This document shows positions 44,163 to 52,810 of a stretch of 64,000 nucleotides of DNA, one piece after another (the first letter of the stretch is position 1; every line of letters begins with the position of its first letter). The notes below the pieces were generated by a model that made no database searches, had not been told where the DNA came from, and saw only the letters and a list, made by a program, of their open reading frames with translations. Source of the DNA: a bacterium (GTDB lineage: Bacteria; Spirochaetota; Leptospiria; Leptospirales; Leptonemataceae); contig JANSYA010000006.1 of the NCBI GenBank assembly GCA_024742665.1, positions 186,001 to 250,000 on the forward strand, read 5' to 3'. Both the position numbers and the translations under genes were made by a program.

Positions 44163-44876
44163 ATGGGTAATTTTTCAGACAAAATAAAGATCGTTTATTT
44201 AACCTTCGTGATCTTCTTCGCCCTGGGCGTGCTGGCCTATCTGCTGGACACCTGGGGCGTGATCAACATGGAAGAGTACGTGCCCTTTCTCGAAGAGGAA
44301 TCGCCGCTGGTCGCCGAAGACGCCGACGAACCCGGCCTGCTGGAATGGGAACGATTAGAGAAAGAACAGATCCGCATTGAAGAAGAACGGATCAAACTCG
44401 AAGAAGAGCGCCTGAAACTGGAAGAGACCCTGGCGGCGATCAAAGCCAAAGAAGAAGAGCTCGCGACCCGGGAACGCGGAGTCAGCGAAGAGCGGCAGCA
44501 GATCGCCGAGAATAAGGCCGCCGAATTTCAGCGCGCAGAGATGATCCGCAACATGGCCACGCGCATGACGAATATGCCGCCTCAGGACGCCGTCGCAATC
44601 ATGGCCGGTTTTTCGAATACCGACCTCGTGGACGTATTACTTCAAATGGAAGCCAACGCCGTGCAGGCCGGCCAGCAGTCCATCGTCCCCTTCTTGATGA
44701 CCCTCCTGCCCCGGGAACGCGCCGCCCTGCTCGGCACTCTGATGATGGACGAAGAGGCCCGCCGTTTACCGCGCACAGATATCGGCGAAGCGGATTCGAT
44801 CCAAAACGACGTCGCGACAGACGGCGAGCCGGCTGCGATAGAAGACGGAACCGGCGACGCGAACGCGAATCCCTGA
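44163..44876 (+). CDS. flbB: periplasmic flagellar collar-type protein FlbB (MotE-like)
   Basis: A 237-residue protein with one N-terminal membrane helix (KIVYLTFVIFFALGVLAYLLD), a long Glu/Lys coiled coil (about residues 60-125, EEERIKLEEERLKLEE) and a C-terminal MgtE_N/MotE-like helical domain (NMATRMTNMPPQDAVAIMAGFSNTDLVDVLLQME), plus an acidic tail. This is the layout of spirochaetal FlbB, a base protein of the periplasmic flagellar collar that helps anchor stators. Its place directly after fliI-fliJ agrees with the spirochaete operon. The upstream gap is filled by simple repeats, and the ribosome binding site is weak. Confidence 0.87.
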   Translation: MGNFSDKIKIVYLTFVIFFALGVLAYLLDTWGVINMEEYVPFLEEESPLVAEDADEPGLLEWERLEKEQIRIEEERIKLEEERLKLEETLAAIKAKEEELATRERGVSEERQQIAENKAAEFQRAEMIRNMATRMTNMPPQDAVAIMAGFSNTDLVDVLLQMEANAVQAGQQSIVPFLMTLLPRERAALLGTLMMDEEARRLPRTDIGEADSIQNDVATDGEPAAIEDGTGDANANP

Positions 44877-44931
44877 GAGTACGCGGCCGGCACCGCGTGA
44901 ATTGCCTGTGTCCCTGGCCATTGCTGACCGC

Positions 44932-46251
44932 TCACAGCAGCAACAGATTGATATCCGTAACGCCGAACGCCGTGCCGGTCGCTGCGGTGACGTCGACGAA
45001 CTGACAGGCGCTGCCGTCGCGTTCGCAAATATAGTACAAAACCGAACTGGCCGAGGCGTCGTTCCGTGAAGCAACATAAGCGCAGCTGTCATCCGCAACG
45101 ACATCGGGCTCATGCCCCGTGTCATCCGCAAGCGCCGCGCCGAGATTCGCGTGCAGGCAATTCGTTCCGTCGATTTCGCAACGCCAGAGGGACGCGCGAT
45201 TGCCCGTATCCGGATTCCTGGCGCTCGTGTATACCCGATTGTCCGGCCCCAGAAACGAACGCGAATTGCCTGCGGAAAATCCCGCCGTAACATCGACCGC
45301 CACACAAGCGCTGCCGTCCTCCTGGCAGCGAATGCCGTTGAGCGCGCCCAGCGTCGAATTCCGCGAAACAAACAGATTCCGGCCGCCGGCTTGATCGTGA
45401 ATCAAAGAGGGTGCCACTCCCGTATTAGCTCCCAACCCGGCGGCGGTACTGGCGTTCGTAAACGTACAAGCGCCAGCGTTTAAATTGCAGCGAAAAAAAC
45501 CTACGGTGTTTGAAGCGCCGTTGTTGAAGGTCGCTGTATACAGTTGCTGATCGATATTGTCCACGACGAGCGACGGATTGAAACCGGTGAAATTCCCCTG
45601 GCCGGTCGCCGCTGACACGTCGGTTGAGGCACAGCCGGTACCGTCCAGATTACACAGATGCATTCCCAGACGCAGGGCTCCACCGGTGGAATCCCGGCTG
45701 GCTACAGCCAGCCGGTTATTCACCAGATCCACCCCGGCAGACGGCGTATGCCCCGAATCCGCGCCGCCGGACAGCACCAGAAAGACGCAGCCCGTGCCGT
45801 CCGCGTTACAGCGATAGAGGCCCAGTCGGGGGCCTACCGAGCCGTCTGCCACGGCCACCAGCAAACGATTGTTCACCGGATCAAATACCATATTCGGTTC
45901 AAATCCGGAATCGTTTCCCTGTCCGGCCGCCGCCGACGCGTCGATATGTACGCAGCCCGAACCGTCGCGATTGCAGCGAAACAAAGCCAGGCGGCCATTC
46001 GTCGCGTTGTTCGCGGCGATCATGATCTGGCCGTTTGGAGCGCAACCAGTGCTCGCAGGGCCCAAATTTGACGCGATGGCGAGACCGGCCAGAAGCAGCG
46101 AAAGATTCAGGCCGTCGTCCTGCGGGTCTTCCGGAAAGATACCCACGATGGGATGCCCATACGAACAGGCGGCGAGGCTGAAGGCCGCCCACATGACCAC
46201 CGGCCTGAAGCAGGCCAGCCGGGCTACGGATCTGTATGCCAGGCGGCTCAT
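44932..46251 (-). CDS. repeat-containing lipoprotein, probable beta-propeller
   Basis: A 439-residue lipoprotein. A signal sequence (RPVVMWAAFSLAACSYG) supplies the lipobox Cys. The mature part has about seven repeats of roughly 50 residues, each with a Cys pair in a CNxDGxGC-like loop (LFRCNRDGSGCVHID, LYRCNADGTGCVFLV, MHLCNLDGTGCASTD) and a 'NRLxVAxxDS' strand. This regular seven-fold pattern suggests a disulfide-stapled beta-propeller exposed on the cell surface. ATG 46251 is selected because AGGAG lies five bases upstream; the open frame runs further up only across aroC antisense. Function unknown; similar repeat lipoproteins occur in Leptospira. Confidence 0.83.
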   Translation of the reverse strand: MSRLAYRSVARLACFRPVVMWAAFSLAACSYGHPIVGIFPEDPQDDGLNLSLLLAGLAIASNLGPASTGCAPNGQIMIAANNATNGRLALFRCNRDGSGCVHIDASAAAGQGNDSGFEPNMVFDPVNNRLLVAVADGSVGPRLGLYRCNADGTGCVFLVLSGGADSGHTPSAGVDLVNNRLAVASRDSTGGALRLGMHLCNLDGTGCASTDVSAATGQGNFTGFNPSLVVDNIDQQLYTATFNNGASNTVGFFRCNLNAGACTFTNASTAAGLGANTGVAPSLIHDQAGGRNLFVSRNSTLGALNGIRCQEDGSACVAVDVTAGFSAGNSRSFLGPDNRVYTSARNPDTGNRASLWRCEIDGTNCLHANLGAALADDTGHEPDVVADDSCAYVASRNDASASSVLYYICERDGSACQFVDVTAATGTAFGVTDINLLLL

Positions 46252-46407
46252 CATTACTCCTAACACATTCATAACAATTGAGTCAGTCCTTTTTTGGTCC
46301 GAAACCCGGATTTCATGCGCGTTTCCGTGTTCGGCGGTCTCCCGGGAGGCGCGCGGGCCCGACCCGCTTCCGGCTTGACTCCGCCACCCCCCGGCCCAGC
46401 ATGAATT

Positions 46408-47640
46408 GTGTCCTCGGTCAGCGGCCAGATTTTCAGCATCACGACCTTCGGGGAATCTCACGGCCCCGGCGTGGGCGTGGTGATCGACGGCTGCCCGGCC
46501 GGCTTTCCGCTCGATCTCGAAGACATCCAGCTTCAGCTCTCCCGGCGGCGCCCCGGCCAGAATCGACTGACCACCCCGCGCAAAGAGGACGACACTCTGG
46601 AAATTTTGAGCGGCGTTTTCGAAGGCAAAACGCTCGGCACGCCCATCGCTATTCTCGTGCGCAACACAAACGTAAAGTCCAAAGACTACGCCGGCTGGGC
46701 GCAGATCTATCGGCCTTCGCACGCGGACTACACCTATCATATTAAGTACGGCTATCGCACGCCTCACGGCGGCGGACGCGCGTCCGTGCGCGAAACCATC
46801 GGTAGAGTCGCGGCGGGAGCTCTGGCCGGCCAGATCTTAAAGCACGATCTGGGCATCGAGACCATCGCCTGGGTCGACTCGGTGGCGGACATTCGCGCCG
46901 ATCTAATAGATCAGGCTCCCGAGAATCGAGCGGACGTCGACGCTTCCCTGGTCCGCTGTCCGCATTCCGAGACCAGCGAAAAAATGATCACGGCTATCGA
47001 AGGCGCGCGCAAGGCCGGCGACAGTCTGGGCGGAACGATCGGCGTCGTGGTCAACAACGTGCCCCCCGGTCTCGGCGATCCGGTCTTCGACAAACTCGAA
47101 GCGGATCTCGCGAAGGCCTGCCTGAGTATTTCGGCGTGCAAGGGTTTCGAATCCGGCAGCGGCTTCGAAGGCGCCATGATGCGCGGCTCGGAGCACAACG
47201 ATCTGTTTTATAATACGGAAGAGGCGGCTGCGGGCGACGGAACGAACGGCCAGGAAGCTGCGACCGGTCCTGTTCCCTTTGAACAGGTGCCCGTGCTGAA
47301 AACGCGCACGAATCGCTCCGGCGGAATTCAGGGCGGCATCACCAACGGCATGCCGATTACCGCGCGTCTGGCCTTCAAACCGGTCGCGACCATCCAGCAA
47401 TTCCAGGAGACGATCAACGAGGCCGGCCAGGCCGAGCAGCTACGTCCGGGCGGGCGGCATGATCCGTGCGTATTGCCCCGGGCCGTGCCGATCGTGGAAT
47501 CTGTAGTGAATCTTGTACTAATGGACGCCTATCTCAGGCAGCGCGCCGCGAATCCTGAATGGTGGGTGCGTTTCGTGCAGGCGCGTCGCGCGGCCGGGGC
47601 TGCCAGCCGATTCGAATCCGCCGGAGGCCAAACAAAATGA
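46408..47640 (+). CDS. aroC: chorismate synthase
   Basis: Catalyses the last shikimate-pathway step, EPSP to chorismate, with reduced FMN. At 410 residues it is somewhat longer than the usual 350-390. Family signatures are visible: [20 protein letters not shown] at the start, [57 protein letters not shown] and [16 protein letters not shown]. Residues of about 275-300 ([21 protein letters not shown]) form a small insert. It starts at GTG 46408, and its stop overlaps the ATG of the next small exported protein (ATGA). Confidence 0.97.
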   Translation: MSSVSGQIFSITTFGESHGPGVGVVIDGCPAGFPLDLEDIQLQLSRRRPGQNRLTTPRKEDDTLEILSGVFEGKTLGTPIAILVRNTNVKSKDYAGWAQIYRPSHADYTYHIKYGYRTPHGGGRASVRETIGRVAAGALAGQILKHDLGIETIAWVDSVADIRADLIDQAPENRADVDASLVRCPHSETSEKMITAIEGARKAGDSLGGTIGVVVNNVPPGLGDPVFDKLEADLAKACLSISACKGFESGSGFEGAMMRGSEHNDLFYNTEEAAAGDGTNGQEAATGPVPFEQVPVLKTRTNRSGGIQGGITNGMPITARLAFKPVATIQQFQETINEAGQAEQLRPGGRHDPCVLPRAVPIVESVVNLVLMDAYLRQRAANPEWWVRFVQARRAAGAASRFESAGGQTK

Positions 47641-47903
47641 AACAGAAACTGCGCACCTGGTCCTTTCGTTTTTTGGCGTCGCTTGCCCTGGCGGCCGCGG
47701 TCTACTGCGGCAATACCTTCGTAAGCGCTTCGTGCCAGCGCGACTGTGACGATCAAAACCAGACCTGTCTTTTGACCGGCGCCCTGTTCCAGACGACCAG
47801 CAACGGCGAAAGCAGCGACTTTTTCAGCCTGCTGTTCCTGAACTGTCAGAGCGCCCTCTATGTTTGCGAAGACACCTGCGGCGGCGCCGTAGGTCGACTC
47901 TGA
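47637..47903 (+). CDS. small Cys-rich exported protein
   Basis: An 88-residue protein coupled to aroC by a four-base overlap. A signal peptide ([20 protein letters not shown]) is followed by about 55 residues with six Cys ([34 protein letters not shown]), an arrangement fitting three disulfides, so it is probably a small periplasmic or surface protein. No family was recognised. The pairing with a shikimate enzyme is probably an operon accident. Confidence 0.75.
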   Translation: MKQKLRTWSFRFLASLALAAAVYCGNTFVSASCQRDCDDQNQTCLLTGALFQTTSNGESSDFFSLLFLNCQSALYVCEDTCGGAVGRL

Positions 47904-48009
47904 AAGATTGTAAGCCGCCGCGGCCGATTCCTTCCCAATCGCCGCGCAAGTCGAAAGCTAATTCTACTTGCAAGCTGACCGCCCCTGCGAGTAGAATCGC
48001 CCCAGTCTT

Positions 48010-49305
48010 ATGCCGCAGCAATCCGTACCTCATACATCCTTAGAGCGCCACTCGCGCTCACCGCTCCTGATCCTGATCCCCGCCCTGCTGTGGATCGGGA
48101 TCACGTTCACAGCCTGTGCAGAAAAGAAAGCGCCGCCCCTGGACCCGGCGGAACTCTTTGAAAATGTCGAAGGCGTCCTGGCCGCGGACTATTATTTCGA
48201 AGAAGGGCAGGGCTGGAACCTGGCCGAGCTGTACGGCAAAGCCCAGGCCAGCCTGGGCCACGCCGGCGGCGGAAAGACGCGGGAGGCCCTGGCCGCCACT
48301 CTGGCGGCCGCTCCCGAAGACGAACGTCGTCGCCAGACTTATACGGCGCTCGGGGCTTTCCTGGAAGCGCTGCCGGCCGGGTACAATACTTTTACGCGCG
48401 CCGAAAGTCTGCTGTGGAGCCGCGATCCGGAACGCACGGCCGGCGTCGGCCTGGTTCTGCGCATGGTCGGGCCCGGACGTTTTCTGGCGATGGACACGCT
48501 CGAAGGCAGCGCGTCTTATCGGGCCAGCATGGAACCGGGCAATTATCTGGCGGAGATCGACGGCCAATCGACGAAAGACATGGATCTGGAAGAAGTCGTC
48601 GGTCGCATTCGGGGCCCCGCGGAAACGGAAGTCGTTCTGAAATACGAATCGGGCAAAAGCTTCACGCTGCAACGCGGCGAAGTCAGCTTTCGCAATATAC
48701 TAAACGCGGAGTGGTCCCTGCCGGGCGGCAAGCGCGCCGAATACATTATGCTCCGCTCGAGTCTCGCCGACACCGTCGGACAGATTCGCGGTCTGCTGGC
48801 GCGCCTGGGCCAGCGCCAGACTCTGATTCTGGATCTGCGGCGGATGCATCACGGCAATTACGAAAACTGCTTCGGCGTGGCCAACCTCTTCGTGGATTCG
48901 GGACGCCTCGGAGGCGTACGCTTTCGCGGCCGGGAGCCGGTCGACTTCATCGCCGACAGCGAAAAGATTTTTAAGGGATCGCTCTACGTTGTGCTGGGCG
49001 AGAACGCCTCGCCTTTCGCCGAAACCCTGGCCGCCGCTCTGTCGGTCGCTCCCAACGTCACGCTGATCGGCAAGGCCGGCGAAGGCCGGGCCTTCGTTTC
49101 GAGTGTAACGCCGATTAGCGGCGGTGTGGAAGTGACTCTGACCGGGGGCCTGGTTCTCGGTCCGGATGACAAACCCCTCTATACGGCCGGCGTGCCGGTC
49201 GAAGCGACTGTCGCAGCGCCCCTGCCCCGCAACCCACCGCTGACCACAGTAGACCGGGACGATCCCGTTCAGGTCTATCTGGCGCAGAAGCTCGGCATGC
49301 AATAG
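48010..49305 (+). CDS. S41 peptidase-like lipoprotein, probably catalytically inactive
   Basis: A 431-residue lipoprotein (leader ending in GITFTACAEK). It has helical sequence at 40-120, a PDZ-like segment (GRFLAMDTLEGSASYRAS, GNYLAEIDGQSTKDM) and a C-terminal S41/tail-specific protease fold (QTLILDLRRMHHGNYENCFGVA, LYVVLGENASPFAETLAAAL, VTLIGKAGEGRAFVS). Aligned by eye to CtpA/Prc, the catalytic Ser position carries Pro (ENASPFAE) and the catalytic Lys position carries Arg (GEGRAF). It may therefore be a binding or scaffolding pseudoprotease. It is preceded by a small Cys-rich protein gene and followed by a small lipoprotein gene. Confidence 0.82.
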   Translation: MPQQSVPHTSLERHSRSPLLILIPALLWIGITFTACAEKKAPPLDPAELFENVEGVLAADYYFEEGQGWNLAELYGKAQASLGHAGGGKTREALAATLAAAPEDERRRQTYTALGAFLEALPAGYNTFTRAESLLWSRDPERTAGVGLVLRMVGPGRFLAMDTLEGSASYRASMEPGNYLAEIDGQSTKDMDLEEVVGRIRGPAETEVVLKYESGKSFTLQRGEVSFRNILNAEWSLPGGKRAEYIMLRSSLADTVGQIRGLLARLGQRQTLILDLRRMHHGNYENCFGVANLFVDSGRLGGVRFRGREPVDFIADSEKIFKGSLYVVLGENASPFAETLAAALSVAPNVTLIGKAGEGRAFVSSVTPISGGVEVTLTGGLVLGPDDKPLYTAGVPVEATVAAPLPRNPPLTTVDRDDPVQVYLAQKLGMQ

Positions 49306-49374
49306 TCAAGCGCCGCGCCGCCACTGTATAAAATAAAACGACTCAGACCCGCGAGCAAGCCCGAACGGATTCTC

Positions 49375-49674
49375 ATGCAAACATCGACGCAACGAATATT
49401 TACAATCCCGGCTCTGGCAATCGCGCTGCTGCTATGGGGCGGCTGCGCAAAGTCCACCCACGAAAACGGCGGGACGACCGGCACGGAGCGGGCCACCCTG
49501 AGCGAAGAGGAATGCCTGGCGCGAAAAGGAAAGATCATGGGCGATCCCGGCGACGGCCGCATTCATCGCCCCTCGTATCGCTGCCCGAACGGCCGGCCGC
49601 CGCTGGGCAGCATCCGCTACGATGAAACCGGCGACATGATTCCCGTAGAAGGATCCGTTTGCTGCCCTCGCTGA
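49375..49674 (+). CDS. small lipoprotein with Cys-rich C-terminus
   Basis: A 99-residue lipoprotein. The leader (IPALAIALLLWGGCAK) ends in a good lipobox. The mature 75 residues include EEECLARKGKIMGDPGDGRIHRPSY, RCPNGRPPLGSIRYDETGD and a C-terminal VCCPR, with four Cys, suggesting a small disulfide-bonded fold resembling secreted inhibitor-like or 'CCP' domains, although none can be named. It follows the S41-like gene by 69 bp on the same strand. Confidence 0.75.
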   Translation: MQTSTQRIFTIPALAIALLLWGGCAKSTHENGGTTGTERATLSEEECLARKGKIMGDPGDGRIHRPSYRCPNGRPPLGSIRYDETGDMIPVEGSVCCPR

Positions 49675-49719
49675 CCCGCGCGGCGCCAGGAGATTCATTT
49701 TTCGGCGCGGGGGCTGTTC

Positions 49720-49752
49720 CGGCTTAGTCCCGGCTCAGTCCCGGTTTAATCT
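49720..49752. repeat. degenerate 11-bp tandem repeat between convergent genes
   Basis: The units cggcttagtcc, cggctcagtcc and cggtttaatct follow one another in the short gap between the small lipoprotein gene and the convergent feoB stop. No hairpin with T-tract was found there. Confidence 0.6.
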
Positions 49753-49762
49753 GGCTTAGATT

Positions 49763-52084
49763 CTATTCAAGACCGAAGGCCCGGCCCGCCTGGTAGACCA
49801 CCAAACCGAAGACGTAGGCCAGACTGGTCATATAGACGAACATGAAGGCCGCCCACTGCCAGCTGTTCAATTCACGCCAGACCGTCGCCAGAGTGCTCAT
49901 GCACTGGCTGCATAAAGCGAAAAAGATCATCAGCGTAATGGCGACGAGCGGCGTATAGACGGGCGCTCCGTCCGAGTGGGTTTCGGCCGCCATGCGATCC
50001 CTCAGAGAATCGGACTCTTCGTCCACGTCGGCACCCACGTTATAGATGATGCCGAGCGTCGCGATAATCACTTCGCGCGCCGGAAAAGCGCCCAGAATTC
50101 CGACGGAAATCTTCCAATCGAATCCCAGGGGCGCGAATACCGGCTGCACCGCGTGCCCCAGGCGACCGAGAAAGCTCTGCTCTAAATAGGCTCCCGCGAT
50201 TTCATTGTCGATCCGGGCCTGCAGCTCTTCTGCGGCGGCGCCCGTCTGCGCCGTCTCTGCCGTCTCCGCTTCAAGACCGTCGCTTTCCACGCCCGGCGAT
50301 CCGCCCGCCTCGTCGGCTTCGTCGGCTTCGGTCGCGGCGGCCAGCTGCCCGGCGTACTCCGCCTGAATTTCGGTCGCCACGGAGTCCGGACGGGGGAAAT
50401 AACTCATGGCCCAGATTATGATCGAAGCGGCGAAGATCACCGTTCCGGCGCGCAGCAAAAACTTCTTCGAAGCTTCATAGGCGCGAAAGGCCACGTTCGA
50501 AGGAATCGGCCAGCGATACTCCGGCAGCTCCAGCACGAAAGGAATCGACGGGGTTTTCAGGAAACCGCGATTCAAAAACCAGGCGACCGGCAAGGCCACA
50601 ACCAGTCCCAGGCCGTGCATCGCGAAGAGCGTAAAGGCGGCCCACCCGGCTCCGAAGTGCGGTTCGATAAAAGCGCCGATCATCAACAGATACACCGGCA
50701 GGCGCGCCGAACACGACATGAGCGGCGCAATCAGAATCGTCGTCAGGCGCGCCCGGGGATCGGGCATGACCCGCGCCGCCATGACGCCCGGCACCGCGCA
50801 GGCGAAGCTCGATAGCATGGGAATAAAAGCCCTGCCGTTCAGGCCGGTCCAGCCCAGCAGGCGATCCATGAGAAAGGCCGCTCGCGCCAGATAGCCGCTG
50901 TCTTCGAGAAAGGCGATAAACAAAAACAGAATCACAATCTGCGGCAGAAAGATCACAACGGATCCCACGCCGGTAATGACGCCGTCGACGATCAGCGATT
51001 GCAGCATCGGCGTGGCCACCAGAAAGCCGCCGACGAAATCGCCCAGCATCCCCGTGCCCTCGTCGATGAAATCCATGAAGGGGCCGGCCCAGCTGTAGAT
51101 CGCCTGGAAGACCGTGTACATAATGCCCGCGAAGGCGGCGAAACCGAAAAGGCGATGCGTTAAGACCGAATCGAGCTTCGCGCTAAAGCCGACGCGCCGG
51201 CCTGGCTCGCGACGCTCAACTTTCTCCAGCAGCTCGTCGATCCAGCGATAGCGAGCGATGGCGACCGCGGCGGGATTCTGGCTAAGGTCCCGGGTCTTTT
51301 CGCGCAGCTCCAGCAGGACCTGGCGCGCGCCGGCGTCTTCGTTGATGCGCGGAACCAGTGCGTGGCTGTCGCTGACCAGCAGCTGACGCGCTTCAAAACC
51401 GCCCAGGGGCAGAGTCGAAGCAAGGCGCTCCTGCAGCTGCGAAACCAGGCTTTCCAGCTCTTTTGGAAAACCAGGACCGGCGGCTTTCGCCTGGGGCACG
51501 CCGGCGCCATCGCCATCGACAGCACCGTCCAGAACGCTCCGCATCACGGCGGTGAGCTTCACCAGATCTTGCCGTTCGCGCGTGACGACCGGCACGACGG
51601 GAACGCCCAGCTGCTTTTGCAACGCGTCAACGTTTACCTGGACGCCGGCCCGTTCCATCAAATCAGTCATGGTGAGCGCGACAACTACCGGCAGATCGAG
51701 CTCCAGAACCTGCGAAAACAAAAACAGGTTTCGCTTCAGATTCGTCGCGTCCAGGACGCATAAGATCAAATCGGGACGCACGTGTTCCGCGTCGCCCAGG
51801 CGGCCCATCAAAACGTCGGCGGCCGCTTCTTCGTCCGGCGAAACCGGAGTCAGACTGTACAGGCCCGGAAGGTCGACCAGCTCCGCTTCCCGGTCGCCCA
51901 GGAAAACGAAACCCATTTTCTTTTCGACGGTGACGCCCGGATAATTCGCGACCTTCTGGCGGGTTCCACACAGCGCGTTAAAGACGGTGGACTTGCCGGT
52001 ATTAGGATTCCCGGCGATGGCGATCTGCGGGCGTTTGCGCGGGGCGTCCGCTTCGGGAGAGCGAGAGAGAGTGGATGTAGACAT
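49763..52084 (-). CDS. feoB: ferrous iron transporter FeoB
   Basis: Inner-membrane Fe2+ permease of 773 residues. The N-terminal G domain has G1 AGNPNTGKST (24-33), the G2 region YPGVTVEK, and G3 VDLPGLYS (70-77). G4 is TMTD (138-141) where NxxD is usual, so guanine recognition may differ. The transmembrane core carries two Gate motifs (FACAVPGVMAAR and SCSARLPVYLLMIGAFI) and about eight helices. An Ala/Glu/Thr-rich insert (about residues 575-625) sits between helices, and the C-terminus holds a conserved Cys (FFALCSQCMSTLATVWRE). It is the last gene of a small membrane protein-feoA-feoB unit under a Fur-box-like site. Confidence 0.97.
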   Translation of the reverse strand: MSTSTLSRSPEADAPRKRPQIAIAGNPNTGKSTVFNALCGTRQKVANYPGVTVEKKMGFVFLGDREAELVDLPGLYSLTPVSPDEEAAADVLMGRLGDAEHVRPDLILCVLDATNLKRNLFLFSQVLELDLPVVVALTMTDLMERAGVQVNVDALQKQLGVPVVPVVTRERQDLVKLTAVMRSVLDGAVDGDGAGVPQAKAAGPGFPKELESLVSQLQERLASTLPLGGFEARQLLVSDSHALVPRINEDAGARQVLLELREKTRDLSQNPAAVAIARYRWIDELLEKVERREPGRRVGFSAKLDSVLTHRLFGFAAFAGIMYTVFQAIYSWAGPFMDFIDEGTGMLGDFVGGFLVATPMLQSLIVDGVITGVGSVVIFLPQIVILFLFIAFLEDSGYLARAAFLMDRLLGWTGLNGRAFIPMLSSFACAVPGVMAARVMPDPRARLTTILIAPLMSCSARLPVYLLMIGAFIEPHFGAGWAAFTLFAMHGLGLVVALPVAWFLNRGFLKTPSIPFVLELPEYRWPIPSNVAFRAYEASKKFLLRAGTVIFAASIIIWAMSYFPRPDSVATEIQAEYAGQLAAATEADEADEAGGSPGVESDGLEAETAETAQTGAAAEELQARIDNEIAGAYLEQSFLGRLGHAVQPVFAPLGFDWKISVGILGAFPAREVIIATLGIIYNVGADVDEESDSLRDRMAAETHSDGAPVYTPLVAITLMIFFALCSQCMSTLATVWRELNSWQWAAFMFVYMTSLAYVFGLVVYQAGRAFGLE

Positions 52085-52119
52085 ATAGCTTTCGTTCGTT
52101 GGCGCAGAGTTCGCGCGAG

Positions 52120-52404
52120 TCAGGTCACGGCTTCGAGCAGCACGGCGTCGGCTTCTTTCTTGCGCAGGACCAGATCAGAATTCATGACCCGGACTTCGAT
52201 CGGATCGCCGAAAGGCGCCTGCTTGATCATCTCGACGACCTGGCCCGGAATGAATCCGATCTCCATCAGGCGGGCGAGACCCGGCGCTCGTTCGAAATCG
52301 ACCGCAACGATCCGTCCGGATTCGCCCGGCAGCAGGCTCGCCAGGGTCGGAGAGTCTTTGCCGGGACCGCGGCCGGCCGGCGTTTTGGAAGAAGGAGCGT
52401 TCAT
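52120..52404 (-). CDS. feoA: FeoA-like ferrous iron transport regulator
   Basis: A 94-residue SH3-like FeoA domain protein that assists FeoB. Typical motifs are LLPGESGRIVAVDFERAPGLARLMEIGFIPGQVVEMIKQAPFGDPIEVRV and the C-terminal strand DLVLRKKEADAVLLE; shown here in parts: TLASLLPGESGRIVAV and RLMEIGFIPGQVVEM. ATG 52404 begins the hydrophilic MNAPSSKTPAGRG leader; a longer frame to 52473 has no support. It lies 35 bp upstream of feoB and 28 bp downstream of a small membrane protein, all on one transcript. Confidence 0.93.
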   Translation of the reverse strand: MNAPSSKTPAGRGPGKDSPTLASLLPGESGRIVAVDFERAPGLARLMEIGFIPGQVVEMIKQAPFGDPIEVRVMNSDLVLRKKEADAVLLEAVT

Positions 52405-52432
52405 AAGATCAGCCTGGATAGGATATAGATTT

Positions 52433-52675
52433 CTATTGGTGTTGCGATTGGTCCGGAGCCGCGCCCTGCGCATGTCTTTTCGCCACGCTGCACCCGGAGC
52501 AGCCGGTCTGCTCGCTCCGGTCCACGGTCAGCAGAGCCTGCTGCGAGCGTGCGCCAGAAGCGGGAAAGATCGCCGCCAGAGACCGCCGGGCCGTGTAGAT
52601 CACGGCGATCAGCACCAGCACGAAAATCGCCAGGGCGTCCACCAGAGTTTGAAAATCAGCGCCGTTCCATTCCAT
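52433..52675 (-). CDS. small FeoB-associated-type Cys-rich membrane protein
   Basis: An 80-residue protein with one N-terminal membrane helix (LVDALAIFVLVLIAVIYTA) and a soluble tail holding CSGCSVAKR, a CxxC pair as in FeoB-associated Cys-rich membrane proteins that may act like FeoC in redox or iron sensing. ATG 52675 is preferred over ATG 52693 because GAGG sits eight bases upstream of it. It is the first gene of the feo unit. Assignment is by position and the helix-plus-CxxC layout. Confidence 0.75.
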   Translation of the reverse strand: MEWNGADFQTLVDALAIFVLVLIAVIYTARRSLAAIFPASGARSQQALLTVDRSEQTGCSGCSVAKRHAQGAAPDQSQHQ

Positions 52676-52738
52676 CGCAAGTGCCTCGTGCAAGCCCGCC
52701 CGGAGACCACGTTTTCCCCGCGGCGATGCCCATCAAGT

Positions 52739-52757
52739 GAATATGAGAATCAGTCTC
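52739..52757. promoter_or_regulatory. Fur-box-like site upstream of the feo genes
   Basis: gaatatgagaatcagtctc matches the E. coli consensus Fur box (gataatgataatcattatc) at 14 of 19 positions, by direct comparison. It lies between trpC and the first feo gene, about 65 bp upstream of that gene's start, a natural position for iron repression of feo. Confidence 0.5.
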
Positions 52758-52810
52758 GCAATGCGGCCATGACTTTTTTTCAGGAGAAATCGATTTCCGC
52801 CCACCGGGAT

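Noticed and set aside
46252..46767. Upstream extension of the repeat lipoprotein frame to 46767
   Set aside because: It is antisense to aroC; the lipoprotein leader and AGGAG site fix the start near 46251.
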